A stretch of DNA of 64,000 nt from Planctomycetota bacterium. Lineage in GTDB: Bacteria; Planctomycetota; UBA8108; JACQVS01. The position numbers and the translations under genes were made by a program. This document shows, one piece after another, positions 19,452 through 28,369 of the stretch (position 1 is its first letter; every line of letters begins with the position of its first letter). The notes beneath the pieces were generated by a model, which worked only from the letters and a program-made list of their open reading frames with translations, was not told the DNA's origin and searched no databases. The stretch covers positions 19,543-83,542 of the forward strand of contig JANQLS010000181.1 in NCBI GenBank assembly GCA_028280485.1, in the 5' to 3' direction.

Positions 19452-19903
19452 GAATTGGGCTCCCCAAAATTCTTTTTCTCTTCTTAAGTGGATTCTCTTC
19501 TAAATCCACATAACCCGCAGCTGACTCTTGCAACTGCTTGGATCCAAGGACTTTGGATCAGATCTTCTTTTCTTTCCCGCCACGACCGCCAAAAGAAATA
19601 TCCTAACGGTTTTTGATTCCTTATCAAGGCTTCGCTGAACAAGTACCAGCTTTCACGCTCTATAACTGGTAAAATTCCCCGTAGGAGCGAGGCTTCTCCC
19701 TGCCCGATCCATGAAGTGAAGTGATAGTCCAAAAACATTCACGCATGCCAGGGCAGCGGGCGCCCGCAAGGGACGCCCCTACAGATGCAAATTACCCAGC
19801 AACAATTCCATTAGATAAAAATTAGGGAGCAAAGAAAAGCTAAGTGCGGGTCCTACTAGGACTGGAAAGAATCCGAGAAAAATTTGAGCAAAGGAGATCA
19901 TTC
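19452..19903. other. Intergenic region between divergent genes, with a small palindrome
   Basis: This stretch separates dacB (minus) from the unknown gene at 19904 (plus). It holds a palindrome at 19756-19782 (gggcgcccgcaagggacgcc then cctac), a type of element I recall as repeated in planctomycetes. An 84-codon minus-strand frame at 19484-19738 has no start signal or recognisable domain, so I do not call it. Confidence 0.5.
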
Positions 19904-21184
19904 ATGAACTCCAAACCCACTCCCCCGAAAAAAAGATCTTCAAGACCCAAGCGTAATAAGAAGAGCAAAGTCAAAACCGCCGAAGATCTCTACTTTCAAG
20001 CCAACCAGCTCTTCGAAAAGATCTTAGATCAAGAAAAGATACCGACAGGGAGAGGAACTGAGATTCCGCTCCGCTTAGATCTAGATCTAAGCCCTCACGC
20101 TTCCAAAGAATCAAAATCTCAGCGGGCGAAGAAATTCGCCTCCAATTTGATGTCTCGCCTAGAGCTTTTAGCCGAAGACCTCAATGCTCAACACCAACCG
20201 TTCCCGCCCGGTAAACTGAGATGCCATTGGTGCGAGGGTTTTGACTGCCAAGATGCAAGCCCCCCTGAACCTAAATCGGTTTTTAAAGGCTACTCTGCGA
20301 CAGGCCTCCCCATTTGGAGCGATTTCGGCTCCTTGGCACTTGAACGGAGCCATCCACGAGTACAAGAACTCTACGAAGACTCCCCCGTTCCTATTACCAT
20401 CCTTCAGCCTGGAGACCAACTGAACTCCGATCAGTTGAAAATCTACGGGAAAAACTCGAGCTTCTATAAAGTCTTAGCTCAACTCACCGTTGGATATATG
20501 AAAACTCGCGGTGAAAGAGGAGCCCGAAGCCAGATCTCACTAACCATCCAAGCCGTAGAAACACGGCGAGGCCGACCCCGAGTGCATCTGAATGTCTTAG
20601 GAGTCTTAGCGGATGGTCGCCCTATCGCCCCCTTCTTGGAAGAAGTTCTCAGCTTCCGATTGGCGGATGCCATCGAAGCGACTCGACGCACAATGAGTGA
20701 AATTCATTTAGTCGAGCCACAAAAAAATACCGCTGAAACAGAGAAGAATTCTCCGAAAAAGCAATCCCCCAAAGCCAAAGCCCACCAACGCGCTCGTAAA
20801 GCTTATAAAGCTCTTCAAAAGTTGGAAAAAACAATCGATCGGATCTTCAGACAAAACACTCGAAGAACTCTCCACTCTCGTACGCGCCACCGCGATCGCG
20901 AACGCCCCGCGGCCACCGCCTTACGCGATGCACTGAAAGCCCGCACTGAAAGTTTCTATCGTGACATTCAAGAAAACACTTGGGTCGTTCTCGGCCCGAG
21001 AAGACGTGTTCATATCTTCAACGACGAAGGGCAGCACGTCACCAGTGTCACCTACCCCGGAGAAACGATTCGTAAGCGAACTTCTCAGGGAAAATGGCGA
21101 CATTCTGAAACAGGAAAGCTTTCTGAATTCCAGGCGAAACTCAAAGATTTGGTGCAGGCAACCGGCGGAACTGAAGAATCCTAA
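19904..21184 (+). CDS. Conserved-looking protein of unknown function, basic, with CxxC..C cluster
   Basis: The 426-aa product is chosen to start at the ATG at 19904, preceded by a strong ribosome site (AAAGGAG at 19890-19896); a GTG 60 bases upstream is in frame but has no such site. Residues 1-25 are Lys/Arg/Pro-rich. A small Cys/His cluster, CHWCEGFDC (about residues 109-117), could bind a metal. The middle (about 130-285) is a soluble domain with PVPITILQPGDQL and VHLNVLGVLADGRPIAPFLEEVLS. A charged linker follows, then a basic C-terminal part. I do not recognise the family. It lies 74-95 bases before the squalene/phytoene synthase gene in the same direction and may share its message. Confidence 0.7.
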   Translation: MNSKPTPPKKRSSRPKRNKKSKVKTAEDLYFQANQLFEKILDQEKIPTGRGTEIPLRLDLDLSPHASKESKSQRAKKFASNLMSRLELLAEDLNAQHQPFPPGKLRCHWCEGFDCQDASPPEPKSVFKGYSATGLPIWSDFGSLALERSHPRVQELYEDSPVPITILQPGDQLNSDQLKIYGKNSSFYKVLAQLTVGYMKTRGERGARSQISLTIQAVETRRGRPRVHLNVLGVLADGRPIAPFLEEVLSFRLADAIEATRRTMSEIHLVEPQKNTAETEKNSPKKQSPKAKAHQRARKAYKALQKLEKTIDRIFRQNTRRTLHSRTRHRDRERPAATALRDALKARTESFYRDIQENTWVVLGPRRRVHIFNDEGQHVTSVTYPGETIRKRTSQGKWRHSETGKLSEFQAKLKDLVQATGGTEES

Positions 21185-21279
21185 GGTTTTAGCTTCCAGG
21201 TGCGGCTCTTTGATCTAGGAGTCGAGATTGAAAGTAAATAAATGGTGAGAATTCACTCGTGGTTAGATACCATGCGAGT

Positions 21280-22356
21280 ATGAAATCACCAGTTGAGGAA
21301 AATTTACCCGAACAAAATTCCGAGCGAGAACTCGGACAAGAAGATAACCCCGCGAGCCAACAGCCAGCGGGAAGGGGTGATCTCATGCCTCAATCCAACG
21401 GTGAATTCCCCGATTGGGTGGAATACCGAAATCCTCCTGTAAACTTGGAGGAGTCTGTCAGCTACTGCACTCAGCTCACCCGGCGAGAAGCCCGCAATTT
21501 CTATTTCGCCTTTCTTCTCCTTCCCAACATCAAACGAAGGGCGATTTCAGCGGTTTATACGTTTAGCCGGCGCGTCGATGATGCCGTCGATGATTTGGTT
21601 GAAAATAAAAAGCCAGGCCAAAGTCACGAAGAGTTAGTTGAACTGGGATACCAGGGACTCGCTTACATGGAGAGCCTCCTCGGAGCTCAAGCCCCCAAAA
21701 CCGATCCCCTGACCTTAGCCTTAGCTGACGCCAACAAGCGCTATAAAATTCCATTGAAGCCTTATCAAGAATTGATCGAAGGCATGAAAATGGATTTGGA
21801 AGGTTATCAATATAAGACCTTCGAAGATACTTACCGTTACTGCTACCACGCCGCTTCTACTGTGGGCTTAATCTCCATCGAAATCTTTGGCTACAGAGAC
21901 AAAGACAAATTGGATGCGCAAGAGGGAAGCGATCGCTCTCATATCTTCGAGCCGGCGATTTCGTTGGGAATTGCCATGCAACTCACCAATATCATCCGCG
22001 ACATCAAAGAAGACCTGGGACGCGGGCGAATTTATCTTCCTCGCGATGAAATGGATCAATTCGGGGTCACCGTAGAAGATCTTAAAAACAATCGAATGCA
22101 CGACGGAGTTCGGGACCTCGTCAAACTTCAAGTCGAGCGTGCCCGCAAGTACTTTGAAGATGCGAATCCTCTCTTCCCCTTAGTGGATCGCAATGCTCGT
22201 TACTGCCCGATTCTTTTAAAACGCATTTATTCTGGGCTCCTCGATCAGCTTGAGGCTCGCGATTACGATATCTTCGGCGAGAAACTGAGCCTTAAAAAAT
22301 CTAAAAAGTTGTGGATGGTGTTTTCACAGTGGGTGAAGGGGCTTGTTGGGGGGTAG
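21280..22356 (+). CDS. Squalene/phytoene synthase family protein
   Basis: The 358-aa product (ATG at 21280; a GTG at 21259 is also open) has both aspartate-rich motifs of head-to-head prenyl synthases: FSRRVDDAVDD in the first and NIIRDIKEDLGRGRIYLPRDE in the second, with YCYHAASTVGL between them. These bind the magnesium-diphosphate groups of two prenyl diphosphates. The product is likely presqualene/squalene or phytoene; the sequence resembles the HpnC/HpnD/CrtB group, but I cannot separate these by eye. No desaturase or hopene cyclase gene is next to it: the squalene-cyclase-fold proteins at 52-56 kb are a different, membrane-anchored type. The N-terminal 40 residues are an unconserved polar extension. 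Confidence 0.9.
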   Translation: MKSPVEENLPEQNSERELGQEDNPASQQPAGRGDLMPQSNGEFPDWVEYRNPPVNLEESVSYCTQLTRREARNFYFAFLLLPNIKRRAISAVYTFSRRVDDAVDDLVENKKPGQSHEELVELGYQGLAYMESLLGAQAPKTDPLTLALADANKRYKIPLKPYQELIEGMKMDLEGYQYKTFEDTYRYCYHAASTVGLISIEIFGYRDKDKLDAQEGSDRSHIFEPAISLGIAMQLTNIIRDIKEDLGRGRIYLPRDEMDQFGVTVEDLKNNRMHDGVRDLVKLQVERARKYFEDANPLFPLVDRNARYCPILLKRIYSGLLDQLEARDYDIFGEKLSLKKSKKLWMVFSQWVKGLVGG

Positions 22357-22442
22357 GCAATTCAAAGTGGGCGCAGAATCAAGACACCAAATTTCTTTTC
22401 ATTCCATCAATGCCAAGATCTGGATCTCGGTTAAGAAATTCC

Positions 22443-23837
22443 ATGTTTAGAACCATGCTCAAGAATTATCAATTTATCCTTCTATCTCTACTTTCAGTTC
22501 AATTATCAAGTTTCAGCTTGGCTGAAGATAAAAACAATCCTAATGACATCACGATCTATGATCAGCAATTTTTAGTGGCTCCAATTCTAAAAGGAGCCTT
22601 CAAATTTGATAACACCATCGTCCTCGCGCTTGAGAAGGCAGGACCGATTACCGAATTTGTAGGAGTAGATTTTTCGAGCAATAAAGTTTTATGGAGACTT
22701 GAGGAAGATGCCCGATCTGATCCTTTCAAGTTAGGAAACCTCGTGTTCACAAGAAATAAGATCCTTGTTCCTCAAGATGGAAAAATTAAACACTCTTCTT
22801 CTTCAAAGTTTTTAACGTTCAAAAAAGCGGGCAAATTCGCCCTCGCGTTTAGCGATGCCACAAAGACACTTTATACCTTTTCACCTAAAGGAAAAATGCT
22901 GAGAAAAACGAACTATAAAGGGGGCTTCATGGGTTCTTTTTATCAATTAGATAACGGAAACCTACTTACGATTGATCGAGACCGCGCCCAAATCAAAAAC
23001 CCCTTGGGAAAAAGAGTTTGGAAAACTACACTCCGTCGCAACCCTCAACTCAACCATTCTCGCATCACAATCATGGAGCCCGAAGGAGAAATGTTCATCC
23101 TTCAGTACAGCACGGGGGTCAAACCCTTCTTTCGATTTATCAAACCGAAAAGTATTCGAGTCTTTACAATCCCAAAGAAAATTGCCGGGAAATATGAATA
23201 TTTTGGTGGGATACCCAGCGATGTTTTCAGAAGAAATAAAAAATGGAAATGCACAATAATTGACACAACCAAGGGAACCATCTGCTGTATCGATGTGAAA
23301 ACTGAAAAGTTAGATTACCTTTTTAAGTTTACACAAACACTCAGGGTCCTTCCGCACGGGCACGCCTTCTACCAAAATAAAATTATTGATCTCTCAAATG
23401 GGAGGGCTGTACTTAACCTGCCGAAGGGTCAGACAGCTCTAATGGATGACAAATCATTTCATTTAACCGATGATGCGGTTCATTTCATTTCTTTTGAAAA
23501 GGATCAAACCCATCATTTTAACTTCATCAACCTAAAGACTAAAGAAACCTGGAAAGCCCCAAAGCCCTTCAAATATAAAATTGAAACGACACCCGTTGAG
23601 GGCAAGGAAAACTTAGTTGTCGTCGTACCTTCAGCAATACCTACATTGCTACCAGTAGGATTAATTGATTTAAAAGCAATGCAAATGAAGCCCATCGGGG
23701 AAATTCCTGCGCATGATAGCGCCTCCCTTCTAAAGTGTTGGATTGAGGGCGATAAATTCATCGGCATTTTCTCGGATCAGCAGGTAGCAGAAAAAACCAG
23801 GCGGATGGGTGTTCAGTCGTTTACGATTTCGAAGTGA
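22443..23837 (+). CDS. Secreted beta-propeller-like protein, first of a tandem pair
   Basis: The ATG at 22443 is chosen since it starts directly before a signal peptide (MLKNYQFILLSLLSVQLSSFSLAED); the longer frame from 22311 overlaps the synthase gene. The mature 440 residues are beta-rich with repeated G-x-x-V/L-W/K-x motifs resembling a PQQ-type propeller: VGVDFSSNKVLWRLEED, KTLYTFSPKGKMLRKTNY, KNPLGKRVWKTTLRR. The N-terminal third is plainly homologous to the next gene (FKFDNTIVLALEKAGPITEF against FKFKDTVVLVVSQEGPLKTF). No catalytic residues are recognisable. Codons are more AT-rich than in the upstream gene. Role unknown; exported or periplasmic location is inferred from the signal peptide. 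Confidence 0.75.
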   Translation: MFRTMLKNYQFILLSLLSVQLSSFSLAEDKNNPNDITIYDQQFLVAPILKGAFKFDNTIVLALEKAGPITEFVGVDFSSNKVLWRLEEDARSDPFKLGNLVFTRNKILVPQDGKIKHSSSSKFLTFKKAGKFALAFSDATKTLYTFSPKGKMLRKTNYKGGFMGSFYQLDNGNLLTIDRDRAQIKNPLGKRVWKTTLRRNPQLNHSRITIMEPEGEMFILQYSTGVKPFFRFIKPKSIRVFTIPKKIAGKYEYFGGIPSDVFRRNKKWKCTIIDTTKGTICCIDVKTEKLDYLFKFTQTLRVLPHGHAFYQNKIIDLSNGRAVLNLPKGQTALMDDKSFHLTDDAVHFISFEKDQTHHFNFINLKTKETWKAPKPFKYKIETTPVEGKENLVVVVPSAIPTLLPVGLIDLKAMQMKPIGEIPAHDSASLLKCWIEGDKFIGIFSDQQVAEKTRRMGVQSFTISK

Positions 23838-24042
23838 GTATGGCCGCCCCTTCCTGCGGGATGAGAATTGCCTATAAAGTTACAAATCAAAAAATCTCCT
23901 AACTGATATTTTAACTATCAGCCGTCTTGCATCTATAATACAACGATAACATTACGTTATACCAGTTCTGGATGATGCCATTTCATCTAAACAATAGTAA
24001 GATTGAGCCTTCTCAAATCCAAACCCCATCCACAAAGCCAAA

Positions 24043-25428
24043 ATGATCAACAACAAGTCAACACTTCTCGGAACACTTGCACTATTTTCTTGTTTACTGT
24101 TCCCAGTTGAATCCATAAATGCCAACGATTCATTCCAGGTTAAAATCGATGAAGAGTTTTCAGGAAAATCCCCCTCATTTGATTCTGCATTTAAATTTAA
24201 AGACACTGTCGTGCTTGTTGTAAGCCAAGAAGGCCCTCTTAAAACATTCTTGGGAGTAGATTCTTCAAGCGGGAAAAAGCGATGGAAACACACTGAGAAT
24301 AACTATTACGAGCCTTCAAAACTAGGAAATTTCATCGTCACCCAGAATAAGTTAATTGATTCAAAAACGGGGAAGATAAAGGTAAATACAAAAAAGCTTT
24401 ATATGTGGAATCGAAAAAAATATGTAATAGCAGATGGTTTCGATGATCCAAATTACTGGGTTTTCGGCGAGAACGGTCGCTTAATAAAAAAGATAAAAAA
24501 AGACAAGATTAGATTCACTACTAATCGATGGCTACCTGATGGGAACATATTTAGCTTCGGTGCTTATAAAGCTCATATTGTGACCCCTACAGGGAAAGCG
24601 GTGTGGAAGTGCAAAATCCCAGCATCAAAAAGTGGGCTTGGACTGAACTTCATGATCAGGAAGGACAAGAGTAGGTATCTCATCGTTCAATTCAGCCGAA
24701 ACTCAAAAAAACAATTACCATTTCAATTTAGAACTCTAGGCCCCAAGGTCAGCAAGGTATCTACAATTAAAAAGGAAGGCGCTGATTTATATGGAGATTT
24801 GTTTAACATATTTAAGTTAAACAAAAAGTGGAAATTACTTATCTCCAATAAATATGAGAGAAATTATTATTTAGTAGATCTCGCCTCAAAGAAAGTTGAT
24901 TCAACATATACTTATAAAAGTTCGCCAAGGTATCTCTACGATAACTATATCGCTCAGCATGACAAAATCATCGACTTAAAAACTCAAGAGGTATTACATA
25001 CGTTCAAGAAAAGTGGAATTGGGGATCATGGGAACTCAAATTATCAAGACAACCATCTCTATATTTATGCCTCGAGAGTCTATGACAAAAAGTTTCGACA
25101 GCACCACTTCTTTAATACATTTAATATAAAAACTCAAAAACACTGGAAAGCTCCTCTTTCAGAACAAATATTGTCAGTCTCAATAGAAAAAGAGCCTTAT
25201 CTTTTAGCCTGGAAATCTATGTTTTCTAATAACAAATCTAATTTCGGAATCATTGATCTCAAACAACAGAAAATATCTACCATTGGATCCTTTAATGAAG
25301 GTACTGATATCAACATGTACAAGGCTTGGTTCGAAGAAGATCATTTATTAGCCATTTTCAGTAGCAAAAAAAACAAGGATTCAAATCGCGAGTTTTACTT
25401 AGTTTCCCAAAAAATTTCCAAAAACTAA
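24043..25428 (+). CDS. Secreted beta-propeller-like protein, second of a tandem pair
   Basis: The 461-aa product starts with a signal peptide (LLGTLALFSCLLFPVESINA) and has the same layout as the gene before it: LGVDSSSGKKRWKH, PSKLGNFIVTQNKLIDSKTG, YWVFGENGRLIKKI, IVTPTGKAVWKCKI, then a C-terminal FGIIDLKQQKISTIGSF matching VGLIDLKAMQMKPIGEI of the paralogue. It is very rich in Lys, Asn, Ser and Tyr and its DNA is markedly AT-rich, more than the rest of the window. No ribosome site is evident. The two genes look like an old tandem duplication. Function unknown. Confidence 0.75.
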   Translation: MINNKSTLLGTLALFSCLLFPVESINANDSFQVKIDEEFSGKSPSFDSAFKFKDTVVLVVSQEGPLKTFLGVDSSSGKKRWKHTENNYYEPSKLGNFIVTQNKLIDSKTGKIKVNTKKLYMWNRKKYVIADGFDDPNYWVFGENGRLIKKIKKDKIRFTTNRWLPDGNIFSFGAYKAHIVTPTGKAVWKCKIPASKSGLGLNFMIRKDKSRYLIVQFSRNSKKQLPFQFRTLGPKVSKVSTIKKEGADLYGDLFNIFKLNKKWKLLISNKYERNYYLVDLASKKVDSTYTYKSSPRYLYDNYIAQHDKIIDLKTQEVLHTFKKSGIGDHGNSNYQDNHLYIYASRVYDKKFRQHHFFNTFNIKTQKHWKAPLSEQILSVSIEKEPYLLAWKSMFSNNKSNFGIIDLKQQKISTIGSFNEGTDINMYKAWFEEDHLLAIFSSKKNKDSNREFYLVSQKISKN

Positions 25429-25947
25429 AACCTGCTGGAGAGAAGTCTCATCTCAACTCAGACAGATAAGATATTAACGAGAATAAAAGCGCAAGATTAT
25501 AGGTATCTTTTTCAACACCAATTTCGATCAAGAAATAATTCGGTTGAATGACCAGAATCGGGCTATGCTGGGCTTTATCCCAAAAGGTTTTGGGGAAGGA
25601 TATTAGAAATTGAGCGAGTTTAATGAAGTTTATAAAACTCCCGTCGCTTACGCTCCGGGCTTACTAAATGAATTTTAGGCGGATCCAGCGCCAAGGGCTG
25701 AAAGCCCGCAATACCATAGCCCAGGGCAGAGCGAAGCGGCGCCCTGGGTTTGGATTGATAACATAGTTAGCCCTGTAAGGGCTGCACTAAAGACTCAAGC
25801 TGCAACAACCATTTTGAAATGAATACAGCCTAAGTTGGAAGCACAGCATTTCTGTTCTTTAAGTTAAAACGGAACAGCCAGACGTATTTGCTTCGACGGC
25901 ACACAGCGTGTGCCTTCTACCTTACGACTCGCGGAGCCCGCCTACTA
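25429..25947. other. Intergenic region, mainly repeat cassette
   Basis: It lies between two convergent genes. From 25640 it is filled by the first 275-bp composite repeat cassette; the first 210 bases are AT-rich with no recognisable feature. Confidence 0.6.
25640..25914. repeat. Composite repeat cassette, copy 1 (275 bp)
   Basis: In order it holds: one arm of the MITE-like element (cccgtcgcttacgctccggg at 25640-25659), a triple palindrome (25691-25782: aagggctgaaagccc, cccagggcagagcgaagcgg, and agccctgtaagggct), a linker with cctaagttggaagcacagc, and a final palindrome ggcacacagcgtgtgcc (25898-25914). The same parts in the same order and total length recur at 27656-27930. Confidence 0.85.
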
Positions 25948-26529
25948 CTACTCTGAATCGCTGATGGCATCGAGGTATTTGTTGAATTTTGAATTACCTT
26001 CCTTTTTTGGCTCACGAAGGGAGTCGGCAAGCTCTGCTTGAATGATATCTACTTGCTTAAATAGCTGTGCTCTAAATGCATTGAAGGCGTCTTTGTTTTC
26101 AAACAGCTTTTCTTTGATTCGGTATTTTTTTCTACCCACAACAAGAACCAGAGTATTTCCTCTTCCAAAGTCAACTTCAGAAACTCTGTTTATATCTTTT
26201 AAGTAAATCGACAGCTTTGGTTTCCAAATTCGCCATCGATAAATATCAATCTTGTCGGCCTCTAAATGAATCAACCCCGGACTTAGTTTGTTTCTAATAA
26301 TTGCAATGAGACAGCAAAAGGAAAGGAAGACAGACGGTAGGTGTCTCCTGATCAACTGCTCTTCATCTTTTCCTGCAATTCGTAAGAATCGATTCAAGGC
26401 TTCAGATGCAGGGTACCCGCCAAAAAATAGGTAAGAAGCAAAGTCGCTGAAGATTAAGACTTGAAAGGCGAAAAAAATCACACCCAACAAGACTGTTTCA
26501 ACTTGATATTTGTATCGAGTTGCTTCCAC
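25948..26529 (-). CDS. Membrane protein with two TM helices and a PH-like domain, paralogue A
   Basis: The 193-aa product starts with GTG at 26529. It has two hydrophobic segments (VLLGVIFFAFQVLIFSDFASYLFF, about 12-35; FLSFCCLIAIIRN, about 68-82) and a beta-rich C-terminal part: SPGLIHLEADKIDIYRWRIW, then IYLKDINRVSEVDFG, then LVLVVGRKKYRIKEKLFENK. That layout fits a small bacterial PH-like domain facing the cytoplasm. It aligns along its whole length with the next gene (YKYQV..., SPG-I, W-L/I-x-P, YRI, LFE). Function unknown. Confidence 0.7.
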   Translation of the reverse strand: MEATRYKYQVETVLLGVIFFAFQVLIFSDFASYLFFGGYPASEALNRFLRIAGKDEEQLIRRHLPSVFLSFCCLIAIIRNKLSPGLIHLEADKIDIYRWRIWKPKLSIYLKDINRVSEVDFGRGNTLVLVVGRKKYRIKEKLFENKDAFNAFRAQLFKQVDIIQAELADSLREPKKEGNSKFNKYLDAISDSE

Positions 26530-26658
26530 TTATGTTAACCCATTCAATAACCAGCTTAGCCAACTTGTGGTGACTCATTTGCGCCCAAAATGCTTAACTA
26601 TGAATTTATATCCAATAAATTCTATACCAAAATTTGTACCCAGAACATCAGATTACTC

Positions 26659-27177
26659 TTACTCGATCTCTTCTTCGAGCCCACTTATCTCTACTCTATC
26701 AAAAAGCAATTTCTTAAACTTATAATATGCCATATTGCTTTCAAATAGATTTTGATAAATACGATAAGTTTTACCCTCCAACTTAATTTCCAGGTGCCTC
26801 TTATTATGCACTACACACTCGACTACATCTGAAATCTCGTTCAATTGAATCGTAAAAACTGGATTAAATAGCTTCCAACGAGACAACTTCATTTCATCAT
26901 CCCCAATCAGAATGACACCAGGACTCATATAGTTCTTTATTAATAATACCAAAAATAGAACCGAAAGGCCTGAGAGTGCTAAGCCACCTTGTATGAGATC
27001 AAATTCAGCCTCACCTTCCAGTCGAATTAACCTTCTCATACTTACTGAAAAAGAGTCGTTCGTGAAAAAGAAATACCTAATAATTGAGAAAAGTAGAAAA
27101 GTCTGAAAAAGAACAAAAAACAAATACAAGATCCACACTTTTACTTGGTATTTAAATTGAATTGTTTCCAATACCAT
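26659..27177 (-). CDS. Membrane protein with two TM helices and a PH-like domain, paralogue B
   Basis: The 172-aa product has two hydrophobic segments (WILYLFFVLFQTFLLFSIIRYFFF, about 14-37; LSGLSVLFLVLLIKNY, about 68-84) and the same PH-like C-terminal half as paralogue A: SPGVILIGDDEMKLSRWKLF, IQLNEISDVVEC, LEIKLEGKTYRIYQNLFES. It uses an ATG at 27177. Eighteen bases upstream is a short relic that matches the start of paralogue A but ends in a stop (27196-27222). AT-rich like its neighbours. Function unknown. Confidence 0.7.
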   Translation of the reverse strand: MVLETIQFKYQVKVWILYLFFVLFQTFLLFSIIRYFFFTNDSFSVSMRRLIRLEGEAEFDLIQGGLALSGLSVLFLVLLIKNYMSPGVILIGDDEMKLSRWKLFNPVFTIQLNEISDVVECVVHNKRHLEIKLEGKTYRIYQNLFESNMAYYKFKKLLFDRVEISGLEEEIE

Positions 27178-27195
27178 AGCCCTGCCTATAAATTG

Positions 27196-27222
27196 CTAAT
27201 ACTTGTATCGAGCTGCTTCCAC
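27196..27222 (-). pseudogene. Relic of the first eight codons of a paralogue-A-like gene
   Basis: Read on the minus strand this is GTG plus seven codons giving M-E-A-A-R-Y-K-Y and then TAG. It differs from the start of paralogue A (26529-26506) at two of 24 bases. It sits directly upstream of paralogue B and cannot encode more than eight residues. Confidence 0.65.
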
Positions 27223-27352
27223 GGGTGTTAAATTGCGCTTCAACCGACTCCATCAAAAATAATCTTCGTCCTTAATACTGTAAATTAAACTTTAATTATT
27301 ATTAAGCCTTAAGGTGAGCTTGCTCAAGTTGAATACCTAGGTTTCCCTTAAT

Positions 27353-27389
27353 CCCGCCGAATTAAGGGATGAATCTTAATTAGGCGGGA
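27353..27389. repeat. Inverted repeat/hairpin
   Basis: cccgcc-g-aattaag pairs with cttaatt-a-ggcggg around an 8-base loop, a 13-bp stem with one internal mismatch. No oligo-T follows, so it is not called a terminator. It looks like another dispersed palindrome family. Confidence 0.6.
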
Positions 27390-27540
27390 AAGCTTGTCTT
27401 TGAAATCGTTATAGCTTTTTTTGTCGTCAAAGTAAGCTACGTGGCTTTTTTTGATATCGATATTGAACAGGTTTCAGAACTGAGATCCTTTAGATCAAAG
27501 TAGTCGGCTCACCCTGAGGTTGTAAATTTATTCAAATTCA

Positions 27541-27683
27541 TTAACTAGCCCGGAGCGTAAGCGACGGGAAACGTCATCGCGGTGAACTCGTTAGCGGCAT
27601 GTTTACATGGATAGTTATGGCAATTAGATCCCGCCCGCAAAACACTTTAGCAATTCCCGTCGCTTACGCTCCGGGCTTACTAA
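27541..27683. repeat. MITE-like element, long form (143 bp)
   Basis: It runs from ttaactagcccggagcgtaa to cttacgctccgggcttacta. Its length equals that of the copy at 51362-51504, and the interiors align (gtcatc near the left arm; aaaacac and ttag near the right arm). Its right arm is also the left end of composite cassette copy 2. Confidence 0.85.
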
Positions 27684-27930
27684 AAGAATTTTAGGCGACT
27701 CTAACGCCAAGGGCTGAAAGCCTGCCATATCATAGCCCAGGGCAGAGCGAAGCGGCGCCCTGGGTTTAGGTTGATAACAAACTCAGCCCTGTAAGGGCGG
27801 GAATAAAGACTCAAGTTGCAACAACCACTTTGAAATGAATATAGCCTAAGTTGGAAGCACAGCTTTTCTGTTCTTTAAATGGAATCGTAACAGTTGGACG
27901 TTTTCGCTTCGACGGCACACGGCGTGTGCC
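27656..27930. repeat. Composite repeat cassette, copy 2 (275 bp)
   Basis: Same order and length as 25640-25914: MITE arm, triple palindrome at 27706-27800, linker with cctaagttggaagcacagc, and ggcacacggcgtgtgcc at 27914-27930. The copies differ at many single bases, so the duplication is not recent, yet total length is kept. Confidence 0.85.
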
Positions 27931-28038
27931 TACTACTATAAACCGCACGTGGAACGTGCGGACTACACTGTGCCTACTCCTTTAGGGAGTGCGTGAGCCA
28001 AAGGCGAACATGCGCGAAGGAGCGTAGCGACCATCATT

Positions 28039-28341
28039 TCAGACCTCATCCAGGTAAGCGCGGTAAAGATCTTCATCTTTATACCCACACTTCGTGCATT
28101 CAACGCCCAACATCTTTTCTTTGTCGGGTCGAATGAGGCCTTCCTTGTCTCCACATTTTGGGCATGTGCGGTCGGCTACCGCTGAAGTGAATGTACATCC
28201 TAAAATCCAGAGCAATGCAATCAGTCCGATGCCACCGCCCACAATCCATGGCAAGTATTCTTTGAAGGTGAAAGCCAAAAGTAAACTTCCACCGACTAAC
28301 AGAATCCAGATCAATGGAAGAAAGTGGCGCAAGACTCGCAT
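28039..28341 (-). CDS. Small membrane protein with C-terminal zinc ribbon
   Basis: The 100-aa product has two transmembrane helices (FLPLIWILLVGGSLLLAFTF, 7-26; WIVGGGIGLIALLWILGCTF, 32-51) and a zinc ribbon with two CxxC knuckles, C-P-K-C at about 61-64 and C-T-K-C at about 82-85. The tail is acidic. Such proteins are often small membrane-bound metal-binding proteins of unknown job. It lies 28 bases after the start of nothing else known: the DUF2270 gene precedes it by 28 bases in the same direction, so they are probably co-transcribed. Confidence 0.75.
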   Translation of the reverse strand: MRVLRHFLPLIWILLVGGSLLLAFTFKEYLPWIVGGGIGLIALLWILGCTFTSAVADRTCPKCGDKEGLIRPDKEKMLGVECTKCGYKDEDLYRAYLDEV

Positions 28342-28369
28342 AAATCAATTAGTAGATAAAAGTGTGTGC

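Larger units (their letters stand above)
27178..28038. other. Intergenic repeat cluster
   Basis: This 860-bp gap has no convincing gene. It holds the paralogue relic (27196-27222), a strong hairpin at 27353-27389, the long MITE-like element (27541-27683), the second composite cassette (27656-27930) and a further palindrome at 27943-27961 (ccgcacgtggaacgtgcgg). Confidence 0.75.

Noticed and set aside
19484..19738. 84-codon minus-strand frame between dacB and the unknown gene
   Set aside because: No ribosome site and no recognisable domain; composition rich in Trp and Arg as in repeat-derived frames.
25640..27930. CRISPR array
   Set aside because: Only two copies of a long composite repeat, with genes between them; no regular spacers and no cas genes.
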